DNA of 32,165 nt, taken from contig WUAJ01000003.1 in assembly GCA_009827215.1 (NCBI GenBank), positions 1-32,165 of the forward strand, in the 5' to 3' direction. Origin of the DNA: Phycisphaeraceae bacterium. Its GTDB lineage: Bacteria; Planctomycetota; Phycisphaerae; Phycisphaerales; UBA1924. The position numbers and the translations under genes were made by a program. Shown in pieces: positions 8,580-17,140 of the stretch. Below the pieces are notes generated by a model. It saw nothing but the letters and a program-made list of their open reading frames with translations, made no database searches and was not told where the DNA came from. How positions within the stretch are numbered: the first letter of the stretch is position 1; each line of letters begins with the position of its first letter.

Positions 8580-9293
8580 ATGACCAAGACAAACGCACAA
8601 CTCAGGTTTTGGGACGGCGCGACGCGCGGGCGGACGCAGATTGGCTGGCTCGACGGGTACCACTCGTTCTCGTTTGGTCGGTACATGGATCCGGATCGGA
8701 TGGGGTTTCGTTCGCTCCGGGTGATTAACGATGACAAGATCAAGGCGAGCCGCGGGTTTGGGATGCATCCGCATCATGAGATGGAGATCCTGACCTGGGT
8801 GCTCGATGGGAAGATCAAGCACGAGGACAGCACTGGTCAGCATGGCGAGATCGTTCCCGGCGATCTCCAGCTGATGTCTGCGGGCAGGGGGATCCGCCAT
8901 AGCGAGTTCAATGGTCTGGATGATGCGACGACGCATCTGCTGCAGATCTGGATCGAGCCGAGCGTTGCGGGGGTCGAGCCGGGATATCAGCAGACGTCGT
9001 TTGATGCGGCGGGTCGAGCGGATCAATGGCAGCTGCTCGCGTCTCCTGCTGCTCGCGATGGGTCGCTGAAGATTCACGCGGATGCGGAGGTCTCGGTTGC
9101 GGACCTGAGTGCTGGAAGCATGATCGGAGCGATTGTCCCTGACGGTCGGCATGGGTATGTCCATGTGGCGCGCGGGAAGGTCTTGGTTGATGGCAAAGAA
9201 CTCACGGGTGGTGATGCGTTCTCGTTTGAAGCGGGACGCGTTGACATTGAAGGAATCGAGGGCAGCGAGTTGCTGTTCTTTGAACTGGCATAA
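8580..9293 (+). CDS. Pirin family / YhhW-like bicupin (quercetinase-like)
   Basis: GFGMHPHHEMEILTWVLDGKIKHEDSTGQHGEIVPGDLQLMSAGRGIRHSEFN. Confidence 0.9.
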   Translation: MTKTNAQLRFWDGATRGRTQIGWLDGYHSFSFGRYMDPDRMGFRSLRVINDDKIKASRGFGMHPHHEMEILTWVLDGKIKHEDSTGQHGEIVPGDLQLMSAGRGIRHSEFNGLDDATTHLLQIWIEPSVAGVEPGYQQTSFDAAGRADQWQLLASPAARDGSLKIHADAEVSVADLSAGSMIGAIVPDGRHGYVHVARGKVLVDGKELTGGDAFSFEAGRVDIEGIEGSELLFFELA

Positions 9294-9324
9294 ACACACA
9301 CGAACCACACAAGGAGAAAGCACT

Positions 9325-9690
9325 ATGAGCACTGGTACAGAAACACAGGTCGGGATCGAATCGCTTCTGGGATACATCCGCGAGGGGCGGATCATGGACG
9401 CGATGAAGGAGTTTTATGCGGATGATGTGGTGATGGAGGAGCCGGCGTATGGGAAGACTGTGGGGCTCGCGGCGAATCTTGAGCGCGAGCAGCAGTTTGT
9501 GGATTCGGTCGCGGAGTTCACGAGCTTCGAGACTCCCAAGGTCATGGTCGGCGAAAATAGCTCGGCGTACGAGAACTCGATGAGCTGGAAGAGCACGGAT
9601 GGTCAGGACATCCAGATCGAGCAGGTCGCGGTTCAGGAATGGCGCGATGGGAAGATTGTGAGCGAGCGATTCTACTACGCGACGAGTTGA
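9325..9690 (+). CDS. SnoaL-like / NTF2-like fold protein
   Basis: MSTGTETQVGIESLLGYIREGRIMDAMKEFYADDVVMEEPAYGKTVGLAANLEREQQFVDS; SD AAGGAG before ATG. Confidence 0.75.
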   Translation: MSTGTETQVGIESLLGYIREGRIMDAMKEFYADDVVMEEPAYGKTVGLAANLEREQQFVDSVAEFTSFETPKVMVGENSSAYENSMSWKSTDGQDIQIEQVAVQEWRDGKIVSERFYYATS

Positions 9691-9696
9691 GCTTGG

Positions 9697-10716
9697 TTAT
9701 TGAGACAGCTCGTCGTAGACGGCGCTGATGGCGCGGGATTTGATTCGTTCGAATCCCAGTCCATCCATGAAGTCCCAATGCATTTCGGCGACGGCTTCCT
9801 TTGTGGTGCCGGCGTCGATTTGTTTTTGGACTTGTTCGATGAGTTGGCTCATGTAGTCGAGTTGTGATTGGATGATGGCTTTGGTTCCTGGTTGGCCGTG
9901 TCCTGGGATAACTGTGGTTTTGGAGTCGCAGAGGGCGAGTGTTCTTTGGAGTGAGTTCACCCATCCCTTGGCGGTGACTCCTGCGGATGGGTCGAAGAAT
10001 GGGTGGAGTCCTGCGAAGACGAGGTCTCCGGTATGGATCACATTGTCGTTCTCGAAATGAACGACGAGGTCGTTGTCGGTGTGTCCGGCGCCGAAGTGGT
10101 GAAGGGTGATTTCGGTTGAAGGGATTGTGGTGACGGCTTTATCTACGGCGGTGGTTGGGGTGATGGTTTGGTTGGTCCAGCTCGACGCTTTGGAAGAGAT
10201 TTGGTGTGCGATTGATTCGAGTTCTTCGGAGTCGCTGTATTGCTTTGCTTGGTCCACGGCGTTTTGGGCGGTTTGTTTGAATCGATCGAGCTGGGATTGG
10301 ATCCGTGGGATGGCGTTCTTGTGTGCGTAGGACGCTTTGGCGTGTGGGATGATGGCGCCGTTTCCGGCGGTGTGGTCGCCGTGGTGGTGGGTGTTGATCA
10401 GGGTGAGGGGCGGATGATCCGCGGCGAGGATTGTGTGGGCATCATCAAGGATCGCGCCGGCGAAGTGTGGATACTTGGTATCGATGAGTGTGCAACGGTC
10501 TTCGCGGAGGTGGAGCAGGACATTTCCTCCGGTGTTGAGGTCTACGAAGGCGTAGTGGTTTGGCTTGATCTGGTACCACTTGAGCAAGGTTTGTTTATTG
10601 TCTACTAGTGAGCGGAACGCTGAAGCGATCGCCGGGGATGTGATGGCGAGGGTTGAGGTGGTTGCGGCGAAGAGTTTGAGGGCGTCGCGGCGCGAGAGGG
10701 CTGATTGAATGGTCAC
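9697..10716 (-). CDS. MBL-fold metallo-hydrolase with Tat-like signal
   Basis: SRRDALKLFAATTSTLAI signal; THHHGDHTAGN; HFGAGHTDNDLVVHF; GDLVF; PGHGQ. Confidence 0.87.
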   Translation of the reverse strand: MTIQSALSRRDALKLFAATTSTLAITSPAIASAFRSLVDNKQTLLKWYQIKPNHYAFVDLNTGGNVLLHLREDRCTLIDTKYPHFAGAILDDAHTILAADHPPLTLINTHHHGDHTAGNGAIIPHAKASYAHKNAIPRIQSQLDRFKQTAQNAVDQAKQYSDSEELESIAHQISSKASSWTNQTITPTTAVDKAVTTIPSTEITLHHFGAGHTDNDLVVHFENDNVIHTGDLVFAGLHPFFDPSAGVTAKGWVNSLQRTLALCDSKTTVIPGHGQPGTKAIIQSQLDYMSQLIEQVQKQIDAGTTKEAVAEMHWDFMDGLGFERIKSRAISAVYDELSQ

Positions 10717-10763
10717 CGTATGCTCCTTTGTGCGTGGTCTTGCTGTGCTAGGATAGGGGCGCT

Positions 10764-10819
10764 CTGGGAATGGTCCCTCGGCGTGTGTGTAACTCCGATC
10801 GCTCGGCGATCATTCCCAG
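10764..10819 (+). promoter_or_regulatory. Structured 5' leader of efp
   Basis: CTGGGAAT (10764-10771) pairs with ATTCCCAG (10812-10819); inner hairpin GATCGC-TCG-GCGATC (10797-10811) directly adjacent. Confidence 0.45.
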
Positions 10820-10832
10820 GAAACTGATATCT

Positions 10833-11399
10833 ATGAAAGCAAACGAACTGCGTCCGGGCATGGCGGTGAACTACAGCGGGAAGTTGTATGTTGTTGCGAA
10901 GCTTGCACATACGAAACCCGGCAAGGGGCCGGCGTACATCCAGATCAAGATGCGTGCTGTGGATGGGTCTGGGATGACAGAGAAGCGATTCCAAGGCTCG
11001 GATGTGGTTGATGGTGCGACACTTGATCGGCGTGAGATGGAGTTTCTCTACGGCGACGGTGAGGGCGGCGGGACTTTCATGGATATGGAAGACTACGACC
11101 AGGTCGAGTTGAGTCAGGATCTGCTCGACGACGCGTTGCTCTACATGTCTCCGAACTCGAGCTGCACTGTGCTGTTCCACGAGGGGAATCCGGTTGCGAT
11201 TGAACTGCCTTCTGCGGTTGTAGTCACTGTGACCGAAACACCTCCTGGTATCAAGGGCGCGACTGCGACGAATCAGCTCAAGGAAGCTGAGTGTGATACT
11301 GGATTGAAGACGCGCGTGCCGCCGTTTATCTCCAATGGCGAGAAGATCCGTGTATCGACTGAAGACGGGTCGTACATGGCGCGCGTGAAGGACGAGTAA
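10833..11399 (+). CDS. efp: Elongation factor P
   Basis: MKANELRPGMAVNYSGKLYVVAKLAHTKPGKGPAYIQIKMRAV...; C-terminal EGNPVAIELPSAVVVTVTETPPGIKG...ATNQLKEA. Confidence 0.92.
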   Translation: MKANELRPGMAVNYSGKLYVVAKLAHTKPGKGPAYIQIKMRAVDGSGMTEKRFQGSDVVDGATLDRREMEFLYGDGEGGGTFMDMEDYDQVELSQDLLDDALLYMSPNSSCTVLFHEGNPVAIELPSAVVVTVTETPPGIKGATATNQLKEAECDTGLKTRVPPFISNGEKIRVSTEDGSYMARVKDE

Positions 11400-11401
11400 A
11401 G

Positions 11402-11938
11402 ATGAGCACGCTCGAACCCAATCTCGTGTTGATTGGGTTGCGCGGTTCTGGTAAGTCCACCATCGGTGCTCGGCTTGCCGAATCACTCGGACGCGACTTT
11501 GTCGATCTCGATGACTCGACGGCTCGCGTTTTGGACTGCGCTGGCGCCGGAGAAGCGATCGCGAATCATGGGATGGACGCGTTCCGCGCTGCGGAGCGAA
11601 CGGCTCTGTACCAGGAGTTACAGACCAATGGACGCGTGATCGCGCTTGGGGGTGGGACCCCCACTGCTGAGGGGTGCGTGGGACTGCTCAACTCGAGTGA
11701 ATGTCGCGTGATCTATCTCAAAGCGCAACCAAGCACGCTGCGGACACGCTTGAGCAGCACGGACAACACGGATCGCCCCTCGCTCACGGGCGGCGATGTG
11801 CTTGATGAGATCGGGACGGTCTACGAACAGCGTGATCCGTTGTATATGCAGATCGCAGAATCGGTCGTGCACACCGATGGAGTGAGCGAGGACTCGACGG
11901 TTGTGGCGTTGATCGCGCTGGCGAGAGCGGAGTCCTAA
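11402..11938 (+). CDS. aroK: Shikimate kinase
   Basis: LVLIGLRGSGKSTIGARLAESLGRDFVDLDD Walker A and shikimate-kinase DxD; VIALGGGTP. Confidence 0.9.
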   Translation: MSTLEPNLVLIGLRGSGKSTIGARLAESLGRDFVDLDDSTARVLDCAGAGEAIANHGMDAFRAAERTALYQELQTNGRVIALGGGTPTAEGCVGLLNSSECRVIYLKAQPSTLRTRLSSTDNTDRPSLTGGDVLDEIGTVYEQRDPLYMQIAESVVHTDGVSEDSTVVALIALARAES

Positions 11939-12570
11939 CTATTTGCGGCGTGGACCGCAGCGCAGAGTTTGGCAATCTTGGTGTGGTCTTTGATTCCCGG
12001 CTCGGATTCGACGCCGGATGAGATGTCCACGGCGTAAGGCTTGAGGGTCTTGATGACCTCGGTCACATTGGATTCATCCAGACCTCCGGCGATGATGATC
12101 CGCTTTGTATAGTTCTCTATGAGTGGTGCGAGCTGGGACCAATCGAACGCTTTGCCTTCACCTCCATCGGAGCCGTCGATGAGGAGGGCGTCGACCTCGG
12201 CAACCTTTGACCAACGATCGAGCTGGGATTGGATGGTGACCTGTTCGTATTTGAATGCCTTGATGACTCCGGGTCCGCACTGCTGGACGAGTGAGACAGG
12301 TTCTTTGCCGTGGAGTTGGAAGGAGTGCGCGGGACAGGTTTGTTCGAGGTCACAGAACTCGTCGAGGGTGAGGTCGCGGGAGACTCCGATCGCGGAGACC
12401 ATCGGTGGTAAGTTGAACATGATCGCGGCGGCGTCATCCGGATCGATGAAGCGCGGGGTGTCTTTGACGAAGATGAATCCGAGCGCGTCGGCGCCGTTGT
12501 CCACGGCGGCTTGGGCGTCGGCGATGTTGGTGATGCCGCAGATTTTGATTCGTGTGCGATGGTGAGTCAT
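11935..12570 (-). CDS. trpF: Phosphoribosylanthranilate isomerase
   Basis: RIKICGITNIADAQAAVDNGADALGFIFVKDTPRFI...; IIAGGLDESNV; DISSGVESEPGIKDH. Confidence 0.93.
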   Translation of the reverse strand: MTHHRTRIKICGITNIADAQAAVDNGADALGFIFVKDTPRFIDPDDAAAIMFNLPPMVSAIGVSRDLTLDEFCDLEQTCPAHSFQLHGKEPVSLVQQCGPGVIKAFKYEQVTIQSQLDRWSKVAEVDALLIDGSDGGEGKAFDWSQLAPLIENYTKRIIIAGGLDESNVTEVIKTLKPYAVDISSGVESEPGIKDHTKIAKLCAAVHAANS

Positions 12571-13724
12571 TCTTGTTTGCTCCGGATGGCATCGAGTTCG
12601 GATTGGGCGAGAGCTTTGATGTCGTCGTCTGAGGTGTTGGCGATGAGGTTTTTGAGGATGTCGAGGGCTGCGTCAGGGTTGTTGAGATCGTTTGCGTTGA
12701 TGCGGGCGCGGAGGATGCAGATGACATCGCGTTCGGTATCGTTGGGGTAGTCCTTAAGCAGTGCTTGGTACGCGTCGAGTGCTTCCTGACGCTGATTGGT
12801 TTGATAAAGATGATTGGCGATCTGGTACTGCGCATCGCGATGCATCGTGGTCGGGTACTTGGGATCATCATTGAAGTACTGGACCATCGCGAGGTAGCGA
12901 TCTGCAGCATCTTCGACATTGCCTTGCGTGAGGCGTTCTGAGATCTGTGCTCGGCGTGCGGCGAGTTCGGCGACCATTGGATCCTGTTTCGATTCGGTCT
13001 TGTAGGGTTTCGGAGTGGAGTTGCGTGACGCGGCTTTGAAGGCGCGTTTGCGGTTCTTATGCTGGAGGATGGAGAAGAGGTCGTAGCTCGGTTCGCGCGC
13101 GAGGATCTTGGTCGCAAGGAGGAAAATTGCGGTGGAGATTCCTATCGCGTATCCACCAAGATGTGCGGCGTTTGCGGTGCCGTTGTTGGGTTGGAAGGTT
13201 TGGGAGAAGAGATCGATGACGATCCAGAGTCCGATGAGCCACCACGCTGGCGCCATGAGGAACTGGATGAGGATGAAGAACCAGAGCACGCGGATGCGTG
13301 AGTTGGGAAACAGCACAAGGAACGCGCCGGTCACGGCGGCGATCGCTCCCGATGCGCCGATCGCGGGATGGTTGGACACAGCGACATGAATGAGTCCCGA
13401 TCCGATCGCGCCGACGAGGTAGAAGATGGTGAATCCGATGCGTCCGAAGCGATCCTCGACTGGGGGTCCAAACACGAAGAGCGCGAGCATGTTGCCGGCG
13501 ATGTGCCAGAAGTCGGCGTGGAGGAATGCGGAAGTCACGGGTCCCCAGGGTGTGAGGTCGTGTCTCCAGACTTGTCCGAAGTTCAAGAATCGTTCGACGA
13601 GCTGGGGATCCGAAGATTGGAGAATGATCTGGAGGACGAATACCACCAGATTCAGGGCGATGAGCACAGGGACAATGCGTGTCCTGCGAGCAAGGGGGCG
13701 GTTTGTACCCAGAGGGATGAGCAT
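12567..13724 (-). CDS. Rhomboid family intramembrane serine protease with C-terminal TPR-like extension
   Basis: FLHADFWHIAGNMLALFVFG, GASGAI (Ser), AHLGGYAIG (His); C-terminal ~150 aa of helical repeats. Confidence 0.9.
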   Translation of the reverse strand: MLIPLGTNRPLARRTRIVPVLIALNLVVFVLQIILQSSDPQLVERFLNFGQVWRHDLTPWGPVTSAFLHADFWHIAGNMLALFVFGPPVEDRFGRIGFTIFYLVGAIGSGLIHVAVSNHPAIGASGAIAAVTGAFLVLFPNSRIRVLWFFILIQFLMAPAWWLIGLWIVIDLFSQTFQPNNGTANAAHLGGYAIGISTAIFLLATKILAREPSYDLFSILQHKNRKRAFKAASRNSTPKPYKTESKQDPMVAELAARRAQISERLTQGNVEDAADRYLAMVQYFNDDPKYPTTMHRDAQYQIANHLYQTNQRQEALDAYQALLKDYPNDTERDVICILRARINANDLNNPDAALDILKNLIANTSDDDIKALAQSELDAIRSKQE

Positions 13725-13780
13725 CGGGGATGGTACACGGTTGAGCGGGGCGAGGGAGTGGTGTGTTGCCTATAGTTACC

Positions 13781-13832
13781 ACCCGGTATCTGGAGACGCT
13801 GAGAGAGCGTGGCATTCCAGATCGAGCCGGGT
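13781..13832 (+). ncRNA. Candidate structured 5' UTR element upstream of gltA
   Basis: Nested stems ACCCGG/CCGGGT, ATCTGGA/TCCAGAT and ACGCT-GAGAG-AGCGT, about 30 nt upstream of the ATG at 13866. Confidence 0.5.
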
Positions 13833-13865
13833 CTTTGAGCCGATTTGTAGTCGAAAGGATGCTGT

Positions 13866-15008
13866 ATGAGCACCGCGGAAAGCACTTTCTCCAAGGGTCT
13901 TGAGGGCGTCGTTGCCGCACAGACCGAGATGTCGTTTATCAATGGCACCGAAGGGGTATTGGAATATGTCGGGATCGCGATCGGTGATCTGGCATCCAAG
14001 AGCTCGTTCGAGGAGACGGTGTTCCTGCTCTGGAATAAACGGCTCCCCACCGCTGCTGAGCTTGAAGCGTTCAACGCAGAACTCCGTGAAGACTACACGA
14101 TGACCGATGCGCTCAAGGAGCGGATCAAGGCGTGTCCTGTTGATGCGGAGCCGATGCATGTCATCCGCACGATGATCAGCTCGATGGCGATGGATGATCC
14201 ATCTCCGAATGAGAACTCGGTCGAGGTCGCTCGTCACAAGGCATTGAACATCCTTGCGACTGCTCCGGCAATCGTCGCGGCGTTTGATCGTCATCGCCGA
14301 GGATTGGACATTGTCGATCCGGATCCGTCACTGAGCTTTGCGGCCAACTTCCTGTACATGCTCAATGGCGAGAAGCCGACTGATGCGATGGTTCGTGCGT
14401 TTGATATCTGCATGATCACGCACGCGGATCACGGATTGAACAACTCGACCTTCGCGGCTCGCGTGGTCATCTCAACTTTGTCGGATATGTACTCGGCGAT
14501 CACCGCTGCGGTTGGCTCGCTCCGCGGTCCGCTCCACGGCGGCGCGAACGAGGGCGTGATGAAGATGCTCAACCAGATCTCAGATGTGGATTCTGTGGAG
14601 AGCCATGTGATGAACATGATCGCGAATAAAGAACGCATCATGGGATTCGGTCACCGCGTCTACAAAGCGAAGGACCCTCGTGCTGCGGAACTGATGACGC
14701 TCGCGAAGCAACTCGCCGAAGACACGGGCAACATGGACTTGTACAATAAGTCGCACGCGATCGAGCTCGTTATGGAGCGTGAATACGCGGCGAAGGGGAT
14801 CTATCCGAATGTCGACTTCTACTCCGCGACCACATACCACTGCATCGGCCTGAAGCTTGATTTGTTCACTCCGATGTTCGTGCTCGCACGCATCGCGGGT
14901 TGGGCGGGGCATGTGATTGAGCAGCTCGGCGATAATCGTCTGTATCGTCCAACGACTGATTATGTTGGACAGCACGCAGTGCCGTATGTTGCGATCAAAG
15001 ATCGTTGA
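13866..15008 (+). CDS. gltA: Citrate synthase
   Basis: GSLRGPLHGGANEGVMKML, GFGHRVYKAKDPRA, PNVDFYSATTYHCIGLKLDLFTPMFVLARIAGWAGHVIEQ. Confidence 0.96.
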   Translation: MSTAESTFSKGLEGVVAAQTEMSFINGTEGVLEYVGIAIGDLASKSSFEETVFLLWNKRLPTAAELEAFNAELREDYTMTDALKERIKACPVDAEPMHVIRTMISSMAMDDPSPNENSVEVARHKALNILATAPAIVAAFDRHRRGLDIVDPDPSLSFAANFLYMLNGEKPTDAMVRAFDICMITHADHGLNNSTFAARVVISTLSDMYSAITAAVGSLRGPLHGGANEGVMKMLNQISDVDSVESHVMNMIANKERIMGFGHRVYKAKDPRAAELMTLAKQLAEDTGNMDLYNKSHAIELVMEREYAAKGIYPNVDFYSATTYHCIGLKLDLFTPMFVLARIAGWAGHVIEQLGDNRLYRPTTDYVGQHAVPYVAIKDR

Positions 15009-15035
15009 ATTGAAAGCTGTTTGAGACTTTGCAAG

Positions 15036-15059
15036 CCGCGGTTTATGCCGCGGTTTTTT
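15036..15059 (+). terminator. Intrinsic terminator of gltA
   Basis: CCGCGG-TTTATG-CCGCGG-TTTTTT; lies partly inside the last codons of the convergent channel gene. Confidence 0.8.
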
Positions 15060-16080
15060 GATACTCTGGGAAGTAGCGTTCGACGGCGGCGAGGTCTTGA
15101 TTCTGTCCAGCAATAAGAAGGTAATCTCCGTCGAGAAGAACATGCTCCGTTCCTGGACGCATGTTGTATTGTCCGTTGGCATTCCGTGATGCGATGTAAG
15201 CGATGCTTGGGAAGTTTTGTATGAGATCAGAGATGGAGAGTCCTGCTCGATTGTTTTCGTTGGTGATTGGGATCTCTCTGAAATGGAGTTTCTTGTCACC
15301 TTCGTGATGGGAGCCGTAAACGACTTCGGCTACCGATGGACGGAGCATACTGTCTGCAATCCCTTCTCCGCCGTAGCGTGTTGGGCTGATGACGGAGGTT
15401 GCTCCGGCGCGGGTGAGTTTGTTGATGGAGTCCTCGTCCTCGGCTCTTGCGGAGATGATGATTTCCGGCGCGAGGGCACGAGCGGTTAGGCAAATCATCA
15501 CATTGGCGGCATCTGAGGATGTCGCGGCGGCGACGGCGTATGCGCGGAGGATCCCGGCGTCGTGGAATGCTTTGTCGTGCGATGCGTCTCCGATGATGGC
15601 GATGATCCCACGGTCACGTGCTTGCTTGACGAGTTTTTCGTCTCGATCGATCGCGACGATGGGGATGCCTTGCTCGTCGAGTCGTTGGATGACATGGAGT
15701 CCGGTTCGTCCTAGGCCGCAGACGATGCAGTGGTTGCTGAGCTTGTTGGCTTTGGTGATCATGCGTTTCTCCGTGTCGATTGCGTTGGTTGCGGCGTACT
15801 GGACGATCTGGCTGAGTGCGTAGGAGACAGAACCGATGCCTCCGATCATGAGGAATGCGGCGAATCGCTGACCGGTGATGCTCATCTCATGGTCGTCATA
15901 CCCAACTGTGGTCAGGGTGTAAAGGGTGAAGAAGAAGGAGTCCCACACACCCCAATGCTCGATCCATGTGAATCCGAGCGTACCAATCGTGAGTACGCTG
16001 ATGCAAAGCACCAAGGCGCGTGCGATGGGCGAATCCAATCGGAGTAGGAAACGCTTCGATTGCGTCCGGTATTGAGACAT
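15043..16080 (-). CDS. Potassium channel family protein with TrkA-N (RCK) and TrkA-C domains
   Basis: LYTLTTVGYDD pore loop; HCIVCGLGRTGLHVIQRLDEQGIPIVAIDRDE Rossmann motif; C-terminal TrkA-C-like region. Confidence 0.88.
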   Translation of the reverse strand: MSQYRTQSKRFLLRLDSPIARALVLCISVLTIGTLGFTWIEHWGVWDSFFFTLYTLTTVGYDDHEMSITGQRFAAFLMIGGIGSVSYALSQIVQYAATNAIDTEKRMITKANKLSNHCIVCGLGRTGLHVIQRLDEQGIPIVAIDRDEKLVKQARDRGIIAIIGDASHDKAFHDAGILRAYAVAAATSSDAANVMICLTARALAPEIIISARAEDEDSINKLTRAGATSVISPTRYGGEGIADSMLRPSVAEVVYGSHHEGDKKLHFREIPITNENNRAGLSISDLIQNFPSIAYIASRNANGQYNMRPGTEHVLLDGDYLLIAGQNQDLAAVERYFPEYQKTAA

Positions 16081-16131
16081 GTTGGGTGTATCGGACCCCA
16101 GGATTGGGGGCTTTATCCAAGGCTCTGATGT

Positions 16132-16560
16132 TTAGATATTTAGCTGCGCGAGGATTGCGTCAAGGAGCAGGCGGGTTCTGGATTCGGAGTCAGGATCAAT
16201 GTTAATCGTGATTTTGACCCCTCCTGAAGGCTGTGTCGAGGTGTTGATGTGGACACGGTTGTACGGCGCATCAGGTTGTGAGAGGGCGAGGAGTTTCCCG
16301 CCTTGGGGTGAAGCGGTAGATTTTTTGATCACATGCCCTTGTCGGAGGAGCTCGTTTTTTGCGGCAATCAGGACAGATTCGGTGCGGACTCCCGGCGGGA
16401 GCTCGGCTTCAAGGGTACCCCAGAGGTAGGAGGCTGAGATTGGGGTTTGGCCTTGCCATGCCGTGGACTTGCGCATGGCGGGAACTGATTCACAGGCTGG
16501 GAGCAGCACGAGCGAACAGATCCCGATCAGCAAGATGGCTGCTTTGGTGGTCGTTTGCAT
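16132..16560 (-). CDS. Small lipoprotein (DUF3568-like)
   Basis: MQTTTKAAILLIGICSLVLLPACES lipobox LLPAC; track ORF continues to 16818 but the upstream part is not protein-like. Confidence 0.65.
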   Translation of the reverse strand: MQTTTKAAILLIGICSLVLLPACESVPAMRKSTAWQGQTPISASYLWGTLEAELPPGVRTESVLIAAKNELLRQGHVIKKSTASPQGGKLLALSQPDAPYNRVHINTSTQPSGGVKITINIDPDSESRTRLLLDAILAQLNI

Positions 16561-16717
16561 CAGTGAGCAATCGGTTATCTGGACTTCGCTTCTGTAAGTT
16601 GGGCTGAAAATGGGTGGATGCAGTGGATGGGGTTGACCTGTCGTTGGATCGTGCCTTTGATAGGGGCCCGGCGGTTGTGCCGGGAGTTGGTAAGTCCTTG
16701 AAGTGAATGGAGCCCTG

Positions 16718-16891
16718 ATGGCGATTCGGATCAAAACGCGTGGGAATGAGAGTGCGGAGCAGATGATGCGTCGCTTCAAGAAGCTCTGCGAAAAAGAGGG
16801 GCTTGTCAAGGATATCAAGCGTAAAGAGTACTACGAGAAGCCTTCGGAGCGTAAGCGTCGTGCGGCAAAGCGTGGTCCATCGCGGGATTGA
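16718..16891 (+). CDS. rpsU: Ribosomal protein bS21
   Basis: MAIRIKTRGNESAEQMMRRFKKLCEKEGLVKDIKRKEYYEKPSERKRRAAKRG. Confidence 0.92.
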   Translation: MAIRIKTRGNESAEQMMRRFKKLCEKEGLVKDIKRKEYYEKPSERKRRAAKRGPSRD

Positions 16892-16918
16892 TCGCGGTGT
16901 GATGATTTGAAAGAACGA

Positions 16919-16945
16919 CCGTTCCAGAAATGGAACGGTTTTTTT
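16919..16945 (+). terminator. Intrinsic terminator of rpsU
   Basis: CCGTTCC-AGAAAT-GGAACGG-TTTTTTT. Confidence 0.9.
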
Positions 16946-17140
16946 GTCGAGATTCGATCTCGATCGCCGTTTTTTGAATAAATGCTCGGATTTTTGGTAA
17001 GCGGGCACTAGAATCGTGACCCCATTTTGGGGAATCAAAAGTTTGTGAAAACTTCACGGTACACACCCTTTTCCTGTCGTTGACATGGGTGACACACAGG
17101 ACAAGCAGGAATATCACCACCACCCAGAGGCACGCACATC

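Noticed and set aside
16561-16818. N-terminal extension of the 16132-16818 lipoprotein ORF
   Set aside because: Pro-rich, non-conserved-looking; a clean lipoprotein signal starts at 16560 and the extension overlaps rpsU.
16946-16985. CGAGAT-TCG-ATCTCG followed by GATCGCCGTTTTTT as another terminator
   Set aside because: The T-run is separated by several nt from the stem and a strong rpsU terminator already precedes it; uncertain.
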